Source: Novosphingobium sp. PhB57 (GTDB taxonomy: Bacteria > Pseudomonadota > Alphaproteobacteria > Sphingomonadales > Sphingomonadaceae). From it: a DNA stretch of 64,000 nucleotides. Positions 54,778-63,581 of the stretch are shown here, one piece after another (the stretch's first letter is position 1; each line of letters opens with the position of its first letter). A program made the position numbers and the translations under genes. The DNA is taken from assembly GCF_004342985.1 (NCBI RefSeq), contig NZ_SMBO01000010.1, positions 1-64,000 on the forward strand. The letters are read 5' to 3'. The notes beneath the pieces are model-generated. The model was not told the DNA's origin. It saw only the letters and a program-made list of their open reading frames with translations, and did no database searches.

Positions 54778-56238
54778 TTAGTCCACCACCGAGCGCATTA
54801 CATCCAGCGCCCGGCGTGCTTCATGCTGGTCCAGGCTGGCGAATCCGATCCGCAGGCCGCGCGGCGCGCCCTCACGGGTCTTGAACGAGCGGGATGAGGC
54901 AAACCGAAGGCCCGCTGCTGCTGCGCCAGCCTCGATCCGGTCCAGCATCGCTTCCGAGGCGAAGCGCAACCAGAAGGCAAGACCGCCAGGCGGCATGTCG
55001 TAGCTCACCCGCTCGCCTAGCGTGGCGTCAAGCGTTGCGGCGAACGTGGTGCGCCTTTGGGCGTAGATTTGGCGCACTTTGCGTGCATGTCGACTGAGTT
55101 CACCGCTGACGATCAGTTCGGCAGCGGCGGTTTCGGTCAGGGTGTTGCCCATGCCGTCCACTAATGAAATCACATGGGCCAACGCCTCGATCACCTCGAC
55201 GGGCGCGGCGATGTAACCGATGCGCAGCGCCGGCAAAAGCAGCTTGGACAACGATCCCGCGTAGATCACACGCCCCGGCGCATAGGCCGCCATCGGTAAC
55301 AGCGGCTGCGATGCAAAGTGAAACTCGTGATCGTAATCATCCTCTATCACCGCAAAACCGAACTGTCGGGCCAAGTCCAGCAGGCGCAGCCGCCGTTCCG
55401 GTCGCAGGGCCACGGTAGTCGGGAATTGGTGATGCGGCGTCACGAACACCGCAGCCACCCGATTGCGACGGCAAGCCAGTACCACGTCTTCAAGGCATAT
55501 GCCGTCTCGATCAAGGCCCACCGGCACGATCTTCGCGCCGCGAGCGGCGAAGGCCGCGACGGCAGGCTCGTAAGTCAGTTCCTCTACGATCACCGCATCT
55601 CCGGGACGGATGAGCAGGCTGGCGGCGAGGAATATGCTGTTCTGGCTGCCGCGCGTGATGCAGATGTTTTCGGCCGTTACCGGCAGACCCCGCTGGCTTT
55701 TGAGCATTTCGGCCACGCTTTGGCGCAGCACCGGGGCGCCGCGTGGGTCGCGGTACTGCAGGCCGTTCGTGCGTACTAGCCTCTGGGCGGCCGCGCGATA
55801 TGCGCGGGAGAGGAGCTCCACCGGGAACAACCGTCCATCTGGCGCGCCCTCGTCCAGCTTCAGACCCGGACCATCAGGCAGTGCCAGAGGGTGCTCTGGA
55901 CCGCCGATGAAGCGGTACTCGGCGCGGGCGGTCTCGCCGCGGCCCTGGGGAGCAAGGGAATGACCCAGATCAGGCAGCGCGGTTGACACCATCGTACCAC
56001 GCGTTCCCGCCGACGAGAGCCAGCCCTGAGCGATAAGATCCTCGTAAGCCAAAACCACCGTCTTGCGGTTGATGCCTAAGCTGACGGCCAACTCGCGGCT
56101 GCTGGGCAAGTAGCTGCCCGACGTCAGCCGACCGCTTTCGATATCCCTGATCACCGCTTGGATGATCTGCATGTAGATCGGTTCGTTACGTCCGGCGTCG
56201 ATGCGTTGACTGAGGCTTATTTGCCAAGGACGGAGCAT
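54778..56238 (-). CDS. MocR/PdxR-type PLP-binding GntR regulator
   Basis: A 486-residue regulator made of a GntR winged helix (residues about 12-80, NEPIYMQIIQAVIRDIESGR, then LPSSRELAVSLGINRKTV) and an aminotransferase-I-like domain. PLP residues are visible: the Lys in AGSLSKLLLPALRIGY, Asp in FAVIEDDYDHEF, and the region ENICITRGSQNSIFLAA. MocR regulators sense PLP or amino-acid adducts and control nearby amino-acid or cofactor genes. Converging on the PaiB gene, it may regulate the YtcJ/PaiB unit or the receptor 2 region (inference). Confidence 0.9.
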   Translation of the reverse strand: MLRPWQISLSQRIDAGRNEPIYMQIIQAVIRDIESGRLTSGSYLPSSRELAVSLGINRKTVVLAYEDLIAQGWLSSAGTRGTMVSTALPDLGHSLAPQGRGETARAEYRFIGGPEHPLALPDGPGLKLDEGAPDGRLFPVELLSRAYRAAAQRLVRTNGLQYRDPRGAPVLRQSVAEMLKSQRGLPVTAENICITRGSQNSIFLAASLLIRPGDAVIVEELTYEPAVAAFAARGAKIVPVGLDRDGICLEDVVLACRRNRVAAVFVTPHHQFPTTVALRPERRLRLLDLARQFGFAVIEDDYDHEFHFASQPLLPMAAYAPGRVIYAGSLSKLLLPALRIGYIAAPVEVIEALAHVISLVDGMGNTLTETAAAELIVSGELSRHARKVRQIYAQRRTTFAATLDATLGERVSYDMPPGGLAFWLRFASEAMLDRIEAGAAAAGLRFASSRSFKTREGAPRGLRIGFASLDQHEARRALDVMRSVVD

Positions 56239-56717
56239 GGTCAGCGGGCGGCAAGCGGACGATTATTCATCCCGAAGGTTTAGCCAAGCCACGCGGCTCT
56301 TGGCAACTGTCTGCTCGGCGCAGTCTTGATGTCCTTCGGGTCAAATGCATAGCCTGCCCCGAACATCTGCCATGGAGATCTGGCACTGAAGAGAATGGAC
56401 GAAGGCGGCGGGCTTTATCGGAGCCGCACCGCTACTGTGGTGATTTCGCGTGTGAACGGAAGGTCCTAGTCGTGGCGCGACTTGCACGTTGGTTCGATAA
56501 ATGCTTCGCAATCAAAGCGTTCGCGACTACGTCATCCTTGCTTTCCAAGAGCTGTTTTCGGTTCACCAAATTGCGAATGAACCTGAACGACCTAGGTTGG
56601 GACAGCTCCGTCGTTCCCACCATGATTTGCGGATGTCGGCTTACGACCAAGGCGGGACACGCACACGAATACCCGTCACATTGATCAGACTGGAGAGGAG
56701 CGCTGTAAGGGGGCAAC
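56239..56717. other. Intergenic, 479 bases, no gene seen
   Basis: The stretch between MocR and LysR genes. Frames on both strands are open but lack coding character, with no repeat or IS signature recognised. Confidence 0.4.
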
Positions 56718-57620
56718 CTAGGCTGACAACTCTCGCACGATCTCGGCGATTAGCCCTCTCAACCAGCGATGGGCCGCGTCCTGTCGGTACCGGACATGCC
56801 AGGCCATCTCGACCGGGAACGTGCCCAGATCTACCGGTGCGGGAAGGATCTTGAGGCGATGATCCTGTTGCAGCCGCCTGCAGATCAGAGACGGGAGCGT
56901 TGCACAGTAGTCTGTGACGGCCACCATCTCGGCGACCGCGAAGAAGTTGGTCACTGAGATCGCGACCTCACGCTTGAGTTCCTGCTGTGCGAGCGCTTGG
57001 AATAGCCCCGCCCGCATCCGGCCTGGCGGTATGATGTTGACGTGCTTGAGCGTCTCGAACTGCACGCGGGTCATCGCATCGCCTACAGTGGGATGATCCG
57101 CCCGCACCGCACAGGCGAGGCTCTCGTCCATAAGGTGCTGGACGACGAGATTGTCGGGGGGATCGACAATGCGGCCGAGTACCAGCGCGGTGGTGCCTGA
57201 CACGATGCCGGTCTCAACCAGATCGTTGCCATAGGGCGTCAGACGAAGCTTGATGCCGGGTGCGACCTGCTGAAGCCGGGCGACAATAGCGGGCACGAGG
57301 ACGAACTCGACGTAGCCGTTGGGCGCTATCGTGAAGACCCGCTGCGCCTTGGCGGGATCGAAACCCTGCTGGCCCAGCACCGTATCATCGAGCTTCGCCA
57401 GCGCATCGGCGATCGCGGGTGCGAGTTCCAGTGCGACGGCAGTGGGCTGAATCCCGTACCGCTCGCGGATGAACAGTTGATCCTGGAGCATTAGGCGCAG
57501 CCGCGAGAGCGCGTTGGATAGCGCCGGTTGCGTCATCCCGACGCGTTCGGCTGCGCGCGTCACGCTGCGCTCCTCCATCAGGGCGACGAAGATCGGGAGC
57601 AGGTTGAGGTCGTATCGCAT
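56718..57620 (-). CDS. LysR-family transcriptional regulator
   Basis: A 300-residue LysR-type regulator. Winged helix-turn-helix at residues 1-62 (NLLPIFVALMEERSVTRAAE, then MTQPALSNALSRLR) and a periplasmic-binding-like effector domain (about 90-295) with VRADHPTVGD and LPSLICRRLQQDH. It is divergent from the DJ-1/ABM/OYE operon across a 115-base gap, the classic LysR arrangement, so it most probably activates that operon in response to an electrophile or aromatic compound (inference). Confidence 0.92.
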   Translation of the reverse strand: MRYDLNLLPIFVALMEERSVTRAAERVGMTQPALSNALSRLRLMLQDQLFIRERYGIQPTAVALELAPAIADALAKLDDTVLGQQGFDPAKAQRVFTIAPNGYVEFVLVPAIVARLQQVAPGIKLRLTPYGNDLVETGIVSGTTALVLGRIVDPPDNLVVQHLMDESLACAVRADHPTVGDAMTRVQFETLKHVNIIPPGRMRAGLFQALAQQELKREVAISVTNFFAVAEMVAVTDYCATLPSLICRRLQQDHRLKILPAPVDLGTFPVEMAWHVRYRQDAAHRWLRGLIAEIVRELSA

Positions 57621-57628
57621 ACAGACAT

Positions 57629-57638
57629 GCTCTAGAGC
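57629..57638. promoter_or_regulatory. Palindrome near the LysR start
   Basis: GCTCTAGAGC, a perfect 10-bp palindrome 9-18 bases upstream of the LysR start and about 100 bases from the DJ-1-type start. It does not match T-N11-A exactly. It is a possible autoregulatory site. Confidence 0.35.
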
Positions 57639-57735
57639 GTATATCTGAAATCAAGACAATAAACTTCTGGAATATGTCGGAATGGGCCACTTTGCACTGG
57701 TCCGCAGCGAATGCGGTGAGACAATGGAGGCTCAG

Positions 57736-58536
57736 ATGACCAAGACGAAAGTGCTCTTCCTCGGATCCAACGCCACGCAGATTGAACTGCGCGGCGGGGG
57801 CTCGGCTACGATCGGCCAGTACCTCAACGAGACGGTGGTGCCCGCAATGGCGCTGATCGAGGCCGGTTACGATGTCGTGCTCGCCACACCCGACGGCACA
57901 AAGCCTCACATCGACGAAGCATCGGATACGGTGCAGCATTTCGGAGGCGACCAAGCCGCCTATGAGCGCGGCCGACACTTCTTTGCCGAGCACCCGGCCA
58001 TGAACGAGGTTCGCACCTTTGCCTCGGTCATCGAACAGGGGCTGGACAAGTTTGCAGGCGTGTTCGTCCCCGGCGGCCATGCTCCGGCGGTCGACGTAAT
58101 GCAGAGCGGCGAGGCGGGCGCCATCCTGCGCCACTTCCATGCGGCGGCCAAGCCGACCGGTCTGCTCTGCCATGGCCCTGTCGCGGTCGTTGCCGCCCTG
58201 CCCGACCCGGCAAAGTACCGGGCGGCCCTGATCGAGGGCGACGACGCCAAGGCGGCCGACCTTGCGAAGGACTGGATCTATGCGGGCTACCGCATGACGG
58301 TCTTCTCGGCGAGCGAAGAGAAGATCGCCGAAGAGCACCTGCTGAAGGGCGAATTGTACTTCGACATGCCCAAGGCCCTGAGGCTGGCAGGCGGCGAGGT
58401 TTCGGCCGCTTCTGAAGATTTTGCCGCCAACGTGGTCGTTGATCGCGAACTGATCACGGGCCAGAACCCGGCCTCCGATCACGCGGTCGCAAAGGCCATG
58501 ATCGCGGCGCTCGGCGGCCCGCAGACGGCGGCATGA
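57736..58536 (+). CDS. DJ-1/PfpI-family protein
   Basis: A 266-residue protein of the class I glutamine-amidotransferase-like/DJ-1 superfamily. The nucleophile Cys145 sits in GLLCHGPVAVV, the usual elbow, with the family strand VFVPGGHAPAVD upstream; the large insert fits the Hsp31-like branch. Such proteins often act as glyoxalase III/deglycase-like or chaperone enzymes on reactive carbonyls. The ATG at 57736 has GGAGG 8 bases upstream; the longer frame is not coding. It is first in a six-gene plus-strand unit with the ABM, OYE, hydrolase, SDR and aldehyde dehydrogenase genes. Confidence 0.83.
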   Translation: MTKTKVLFLGSNATQIELRGGGSATIGQYLNETVVPAMALIEAGYDVVLATPDGTKPHIDEASDTVQHFGGDQAAYERGRHFFAEHPAMNEVRTFASVIEQGLDKFAGVFVPGGHAPAVDVMQSGEAGAILRHFHAAAKPTGLLCHGPVAVVAALPDPAKYRAALIEGDDAKAADLAKDWIYAGYRMTVFSASEEKIAEEHLLKGELYFDMPKALRLAGGEVSAASEDFAANVVVDRELITGQNPASDHAVAKAMIAALGGPQTAA

Positions 58537-58607
58537 GCACGCGCATGACAGGTGGCGCGCTGCGGATGCGCGCCACCAAGTCCACCCATTCATCAAGGAT
58601 TATCCCT

Positions 58608-58901
58608 ATGACCAACCCTGTGAAGATCGTCGCCGTCCTGACCGCCCGTCCCGGCGCTGCCGATCAGCTCCGTACCCTGCTCGACGGCATGCTCGTCCCG
58701 AGCCGGGCGGAAGCCGGCAACTTGCGGTATGATCTCTGGCAGGACCAGAACGAGCCCACGCGTTTCGTGCTGGACGAGCTCTACGCCAGCTCTGAGGCGG
58801 TTGCCGCGCACCGCGCGACCCAGCACTTCCAGGCTTATCTCGCCGCGATCGGCGATCTTGCCGAGCGGACTGCCTTCGTCCTCGATCCCGTTTCGGCCTG
58901 A
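58608..58901 (+). CDS. Antibiotic-biosynthesis-monooxygenase (ABM) domain protein
   Basis: A 97-residue single ABM (dimeric alpha/beta barrel) domain: VKIVAVLTARPGAADQLRTL, then NLRYDLWQDQNEPTRFVLDE and HRATQHFQAYLA. The pattern and size suit quinol monooxygenase (YgiN-like) proteins that modify or bind quinones. The ATG at 58608 is preceded by AAGGA. It follows the DJ-1-type gene by about 70 bases in the same direction, so it is probably co-transcribed. Confidence 0.8.
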   Translation: MTNPVKIVAVLTARPGAADQLRTLLDGMLVPSRAEAGNLRYDLWQDQNEPTRFVLDELYASSEAVAAHRATQHFQAYLAAIGDLAERTAFVLDPVSA

Positions 58902-58910
58902 GAAGGCCGC

Positions 58911-59045
58911 GATGCGCAACCTGAAGCACTGGATCGGCGCCGCGCTGCTCGCGCAGCCCTTCTACGCACAGGAAATCCAGTTGATTGGATTTCTGGCGCA
59001 GACATGGCGCCTCGGGTTACCGCAACGCCTGCGATCACGGCGTTA
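58911..59045 (+). pseudogene. Stub of a lost exported protein
   Basis: A 44-residue frame begins MRNLKHWIGAALLAQPFYAQ, which has the shape of a signal peptide, and then degenerates into an Arg-rich tail. It lies between the ABM and OYE genes inside an otherwise compact operon, so a gene was probably lost here. It could also be chance. Confidence 0.3.
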
Positions 59046-59170
59046 ACCGCGCCACCATCCAACGAGACCGCAACAAAATATCGCCTCCGTCCCGCGCTGC
59101 CGGACTGGAAGGAGCAATGCCGCGCGCCTGCGAAAGGCACCGGTTGATCCACGTATTCCAGGAGATCATG

Positions 59171-60316
59171 ATGACCCGCCACCCCGCTCTGTTCACCCCT
59201 GTCCCGCTCGGCCGGCACACCTTGCGCAACCGCATCGTGCTGCCGCCTCTGACTCGCCAACGCGCCGCCCAGCCCGGAGACGTGCCGACCGCCCTGATGG
59301 CGCGCTATTATGCCCAGCGCGCCGGCGCAGGCTTTATGGTCAGCGAAGGCACGCAGATCGAACCGCGCGGCCAAGGCTATGCCTGGACCCCTGGCATCTA
59401 CAGCGAAGCCCAGATCGCAGGGTGGCGCGAAGTGACCAAGGCCGTCCATGCCGAAGGTAGCGTAATCTTCGCCCAACTCTGGCATGTCGGACGTGTTTCG
59501 CACGCCCAGTTGCACGGCGGAGCGCCGGTCGCCCCGTCGGCAATCCCGGCCGAGAAGGTCAAGGCCTTCATCGAAACAGCGCCCGGCACCGGCGAACTGG
59601 TCGCGCCATCTCTGCCCCGCGCGCTCGAGGTTGCTGAAATCCGCGAATTGGTGTCGCTCTACGTTCAAGGCGCCCGCAACGCGATCGCGGCCGGCTTCGA
59701 CGGCGTCGAGATCCACGCCGCCAACGGCTATCTGGTCAACCAGTTCATCTCGGCGCACGCCAACCGACGCGAGGATGCTTATGGCGGCTCGATCGAGAAC
59801 CGCTTGCGCTTCCTGCGCGAGATCGTCGCTGCGGTTTCCGACGCGATCGGTGCGGATAGGCTGGGCGTGCGCTTCACCCCGCTGTTCGAAAGCACCGATG
59901 TCGATCGCGTCTACATCGGGTTGGTCGAGCCCGATCCGCATCAGACCTATATTGCCGCGATCAAGCTGCTGGAAGAGTTCGGCGTCGCCTATCTCTCGAT
60001 TGCGGAAGCGGATTGGGACAACGCGCCGGACCTCCCGTTCTCCTTCCGAGAGGCGGTTCGCGCGGCCTTCAGCGGGCGCATCCTCTATGCGGGCCGCTAC
60101 ACCGCGCAGCGTGCCGAGGATCTGATCGCTAGCGGTCTCGCCGATCTCGTCGCCTTCGGCCGCCCGTTCATCGCCAATCCCGACTTGCCAGCGCGGATCG
60201 CCCATGACTGGCCGCTCAATCCGCTACGTCCCGAGACGCTCTACGGCGGCGGGGCGGAAGGACTCACCGATTATCCTGCCTACGTTCCGAGCGGCGTCCG
60301 TTCGGTCGCCGCCTGA
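59171..60316 (+). CDS. Old Yellow Enzyme family alkene reductase
   Basis: A 381-residue FMN flavoenzyme. OYE hallmarks: LRNRIVLPPLTRQRA at residues 18-32, QLWHVGRVSH, the substrate-binding pair His182-Asn185 in EIHAANGYLVNQF, and YGGSIENR (Tyr204 on). It reduces the C=C bond of enones, nitro-alkenes or quinone-like compounds with NAD(P)H. Start: AGGAG 7 bases before the ATG at 59171; an ATG one codon earlier is also possible. It is inside the DJ-1/ABM operon under the divergent LysR regulator, an NemA-like arrangement. Confidence 0.9.
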   Translation: MTRHPALFTPVPLGRHTLRNRIVLPPLTRQRAAQPGDVPTALMARYYAQRAGAGFMVSEGTQIEPRGQGYAWTPGIYSEAQIAGWREVTKAVHAEGSVIFAQLWHVGRVSHAQLHGGAPVAPSAIPAEKVKAFIETAPGTGELVAPSLPRALEVAEIRELVSLYVQGARNAIAAGFDGVEIHAANGYLVNQFISAHANRREDAYGGSIENRLRFLREIVAAVSDAIGADRLGVRFTPLFESTDVDRVYIGLVEPDPHQTYIAAIKLLEEFGVAYLSIAEADWDNAPDLPFSFREAVRAAFSGRILYAGRYTAQRAEDLIASGLADLVAFGRPFIANPDLPARIAHDWPLNPLRPETLYGGGAEGLTDYPAYVPSGVRSVAA

Positions 60317-60366
60317 TCCTTACCACAGTCAGCCACTCGCAAGATCGGGTGCACCGGAGATGTACG

Positions 60367-61125
60367 ATGAAGAATATCCATGCCTTGCTGGGCGCCGCTG
60401 CGTTGATCGCATTCCCGGGCCTCGCCGCCGCCGCACCTGCAACCCCCGCCGTGCACAACGTGGTCCTCGTCCATGGCGCCTTCGCGGACGGATCGGGCTG
60501 GCAGCCAGTCGCCGAGATCCTGGAGAAGGACGGCTACACCGTCAGCATCGTCCAGGAGCCCGAAACCTCCTTGGCCGATGATGTCACCGCGACCAACCGT
60601 ATCCTGGACCGTGTTCAGGGCCGCGCCGTGCTGGTTGGTCACAGCTATGGCGGCGCGATCATCACCGAGGCGGGAAACAACCCGCACGTAGCGAGCCTGG
60701 TCTATGTCGCCGGCTTCGTGCCTGACGAGGGCGATACGATCCTCTCGCAGATCCAGAAGAACCCGCCCGCCGCGACGAGCATCGCACCGACCTCTGACGG
60801 CTATCTGCTCGTCGACCCGGTCCGCTTTGCCGCCGATTTTGCCGCCGACCTGCCGCCTGCCCAGTCCTGTTTCATGGCAATCTCGCAAGTGCCGTGGAAC
60901 AAGGCGATCCTGTCCACGCCCATCTCCGCTCCGGCGTGGAAGTCGAAGCCGGCCTACGGGATCGTCGCGCAGCAGGACCGCATGATCAATCCCGACCTCG
61001 AGCGCGCGATGTACCGCCACGCCGGCGTCAGCGTGACCGAGATCAAGGGCAGTCACGCCGTCTTCATCTCGCAGCCACGCGCTGTGGCCGACGTGATCGA
61101 ACAGGCGGCCCGCGCGAGCCGCTGA
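60367..61125 (+). CDS. Exported alpha/beta hydrolase
   Basis: A 252-residue alpha/beta-hydrolase with a signal peptide (MKNIHALLGAAALIAFPGLA, residues 1-20, cleaved near AAAA). The catalytic Ser93 is in LVGHSYGGAI, HGAF gives the oxyanion hole, and the acid/histidine pair is likely AQQDRMINPD and KGSHAVFIS. The form (LVHGAFADGSGW, two short strands, then SYGG) matches the small hydrolases often found next to SDR and ALDH genes. GGAG precedes the ATG at 60367. Export separates it from its cytoplasmic operon neighbours, so its substrate may enter from outside. Confidence 0.85.
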   Translation: MKNIHALLGAAALIAFPGLAAAAPATPAVHNVVLVHGAFADGSGWQPVAEILEKDGYTVSIVQEPETSLADDVTATNRILDRVQGRAVLVGHSYGGAIITEAGNNPHVASLVYVAGFVPDEGDTILSQIQKNPPAATSIAPTSDGYLLVDPVRFAADFAADLPPAQSCFMAISQVPWNKAILSTPISAPAWKSKPAYGIVAQQDRMINPDLERAMYRHAGVSVTEIKGSHAVFISQPRAVADVIEQAARASR

Positions 61126-61181
61126 TCGAAGAACGGGCGGCGGCAAGCCGCCCTCAACCCCCATGCAAAGAGGAAAACGAC

Positions 61182-61922
61182 ATGACTGAGGGTATCGCAA
61201 ACAAGGTCATTCTCATCACCGGTGGCAGCACCGGGATCGGCGCCGAGACCGCGCGCCTGCTCGCAAGCCGCGGCGCCAGGGTAGCGATTGCCGCCCGCCG
61301 CAAGGACAAGCTCGACGCGGTGGTCGCCGAGATCGCGGCGGAAGGCGGCGACGCTCGCGCCTACGCCCTCGACGTTACCGACAAGGCGCAAGTGGCAACT
61401 GTCGTGGCAGATATCGTGGCCGATTTCGGCCGGCTGGACGTCCTCATCAACAACGCCGGGCTGATGCCGATCCGCCCCATGGCCGAGGCCAATACCGACG
61501 AGTGGGACGCGATGATCGACGTCAACCTCAAGGGCACGCTCTACGGTATCGCGGCGGCGCTTCCGCGCTTCCTTGCCCAGAACAGTGGCCACATCATCAA
61601 CCTGAGCTCGGTCGCAGGCATCAAGGTCTTCGCGCCGGGCGGCACGGTCTATTCCGGAACCAAGTTCGCGGTAAGCGCGATCACGGAAGGGCTTAGGCAG
61701 GAAGTGGGCGAAACGGTACGCGTCACCGCCATCGAGCCCGGCGCAGTGGAAAGCGACCTCAAACTCGGCACCTCGGGCACCGCGACCGATACGGTGATGG
61801 ACTTTTACCGGCAGGCGATCCCAGCCAGTTCGGTCGCGCGCGCCATTGCTTATGCGATCGAGCAGCCCGCCGATGTTGGCATCAACGCTATCGTCATCCG
61901 CCCCACTCGCCAGAATTTCTGA
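61182..61922 (+). CDS. Classical SDR oxidoreductase
   Basis: A 246-residue classical short-chain dehydrogenase. Cofactor motif TGGSTGIG (residues 13-20), NNAG around 90-93, and the catalytic set Ser142/143, Tyr157 and Lys161 (NLSSVAG and VYSGTKF). An Arg-rich segment after the glycine motif (AARRKDK) suggests NADP preference. It would interconvert an alcohol and a ketone or aldehyde. The ATG at 61182 has AGAGGAAAACGAC upstream. It sits between the exported hydrolase and the aldehyde dehydrogenase, so all three can act in sequence on one carbonyl compound (inference). Confidence 0.9.
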   Translation: MTEGIANKVILITGGSTGIGAETARLLASRGARVAIAARRKDKLDAVVAEIAAEGGDARAYALDVTDKAQVATVVADIVADFGRLDVLINNAGLMPIRPMAEANTDEWDAMIDVNLKGTLYGIAAALPRFLAQNSGHIINLSSVAGIKVFAPGGTVYSGTKFAVSAITEGLRQEVGETVRVTAIEPGAVESDLKLGTSGTATDTVMDFYRQAIPASSVARAIAYAIEQPADVGINAIVIRPTRQNF

Positions 61923-61961
61923 CAGCCCTAGCAGCCCTGCCCCCGTCCTCAGGAGCCCACG

Positions 61962-63377
61962 ATGTCCGACACACTGACCAACGCCGCCCAGATCTTCGCA
62001 TCCGAAGCCGTATCCCGCGACCCCGCCACCGACGCGCTGATCGCGCGCTACCCCTATCAGAACCCTGATGAGGTCGAGGCCGTCCTCCAGGCCGGTGCCG
62101 CCGCTTATCGGCTGTGGCGGGAAACCCCGATGAAGGAGCGCGTTGTCACCTATCACCGGCTTGCTGCGACGCTGCGCCAGCGCTCGGAGACGCTGGCCGC
62201 TCTCATCACGTCCGAAATGGGCAAGCCGATCGAAGCGGCCCGCGCGGAAGTCGAGAAGTGCGCTGCGACGATCGAATGGATCGCAGACAACGGCCCCGCC
62301 ATCCTGGCCGATGAGCCCGTGTCAATCGAAGGAGGCGATCTGGTCCACATTTCCTACCTGCCGATCGGCACGATCCTGGCCGTCATGCCCTGGAATTTCC
62401 CGCTATGGCAGGTAATCCGGGCGTCCGGGCCGATCATGCTCTCGGGCAACGGCTTCCTGCTCAAACACGCGCCCAACGTGATGGGATCCGCCTTTGCCTT
62501 GGAGCAGGCCTATGAGGCGGCCGGCTTTCCGAAGGGGCTGTTCGCCCATCTCAGCACCGATAACGAGACGGTGGCTCGCGTGATCGAGGATCCGCGCATC
62601 GCAGCCGTCACGCTGACCGGCAGCATGCGGGCGGGCGCAGCCGTGGCCGCCACCGCCGCGAAGGCACTCAAGAAAAGCCTGCTCGAACTGGGCGGCAGCG
62701 ACGCCTTCATCGTGCTGGCAGACGCGAACATCGATCTGGCGGTGGAGGCGGCGATCCAAGCCCGGTTCCAGAACACGGGTCAGGTCTGCCTCGCGGCCAA
62801 GCGCTTCATCCTGGAACGACCCATCGCCGAAGCCTTCACGGCGAAGTTCGTGGCAGCCGCGCGGGACCTGAAGATGGGCGATCCGCGCGATCCCGCCACG
62901 AAGATCGGCCCCATGGCGCGTAAGGATCTTCGCGCGGAACTTCACGGCCAGGTCCAGCGCACCCTTGCACAAGGCGCGACGCTTCTGCTGGGCGGGTACG
63001 AAGTCGAGGGAACGGGGAACTTCTACGCCCCGACCGTCCTCGCCGATGTAGCCCCCGGAATGGCAGCGTTCGACGAGGAGACGTTCGGCCCGGTCGCGGC
63101 GCTGACGATCGCCGATGATCTTGAGAATGCCATCCTGCTCGCCAACAGCAGCGACTATGGCCTGGGTGGCAATCTGTGGACCGCCGATGTCGCCAAGGCG
63201 CAGCGGATCGCCCGTCGGCTCGAAACCGGCGGCGTGTTCATCAACGGCTTCAGCGCTTCAAATGCCCGGATCCCGGTCGGCGGTGTCAAGAAAAGCGGAT
63301 ACGGACGCGAACTGTCGCAATTCGGCCTGCGCGAGTTCACGAACGCCCAAACCGTCTGGGCGAAAGCCCATCGCTGA
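61962..63377 (+). CDS. NAD(P)-dependent aldehyde dehydrogenase (succinate-semialdehyde type)
   Basis: A 471-residue aldehyde dehydrogenase. The catalytic Cys276 lies in NTGQVCLAAKRF and Glu242 in LELGGSDAF; PWNFPLWQ (143-150) and the NAD-loop TLTGSMRAG (218-226) are present. Length and the segment VCLAAKRFIL resemble short-form succinate-semialdehyde dehydrogenases (GabD/Sad-type), but the aldehyde used here is unknown. It is last in the redox operon and removes the aldehyde end product to an acid. The stop at 63377 is directly followed by an IS3-type end, so the original 3' flank is lost. Confidence 0.9.
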   Translation: MSDTLTNAAQIFASEAVSRDPATDALIARYPYQNPDEVEAVLQAGAAAYRLWRETPMKERVVTYHRLAATLRQRSETLAALITSEMGKPIEAARAEVEKCAATIEWIADNGPAILADEPVSIEGGDLVHISYLPIGTILAVMPWNFPLWQVIRASGPIMLSGNGFLLKHAPNVMGSAFALEQAYEAAGFPKGLFAHLSTDNETVARVIEDPRIAAVTLTGSMRAGAAVAATAAKALKKSLLELGGSDAFIVLADANIDLAVEAAIQARFQNTGQVCLAAKRFILERPIAEAFTAKFVAAARDLKMGDPRDPATKIGPMARKDLRAELHGQVQRTLAQGATLLLGGYEVEGTGNFYAPTVLADVAPGMAAFDEETFGPVAALTIADDLENAILLANSSDYGLGGNLWTADVAKAQRIARRLETGGVFINGFSASNARIPVGGVKKSGYGRELSQFGLREFTNAQTVWAKAHR

Positions 63378-63381
63378 GGAT

Positions 63382-63560
63382 TGAAGCGTCCCGGGTTTTC
63401 CGGAGGCTCCGAACTGTGAGAAGGAGCATCCGGTATGAGCAAGATGGGAAACAGATCCCGCCTGAGTTCCATGACGGCGCGGTGCGAATGGTCGGTGCGG
63501 CGTCGTGGGACTTAGACGAGGTTCATTGCCGAGAGCGGAATGGCAACTTAACGCAGCATG
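63382..63560 (+). mobile_element. Left end and orfA fragment of an IS3-family element
   Basis: The sequence TGAAGCGTCCCGGGTTTTCC at 63382-63401 resembles an IS3-type terminal repeat (TGAACCGCCCCGGG-like). Shortly after, an ATG at 63435 and the frame GKQIPPEFHDGAVRMVG resemble the OrfA N-terminus of IS3-group elements, but the two are in different frames and the sequence stops being recognisable near 63560. The orfB/DDE part is missing. It separates the redox operon from the HAD gene. Confidence 0.6.
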
Positions 63561-63581
63561 CCGAACATGGGACTCTCGAAT

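Noticed and set aside
57385..60205. Minus-strand frames of 403 and 456 residues opposite DJ-1, ABM and OYE
   Set aside because: The plus-strand genes have intact catalytic motifs and ribosome sites; the antisense frames have none.
61053..62156. 367-residue minus-strand frame opposite the SDR and ALDH
   Set aside because: Antisense to two complete enzymes; no motif.
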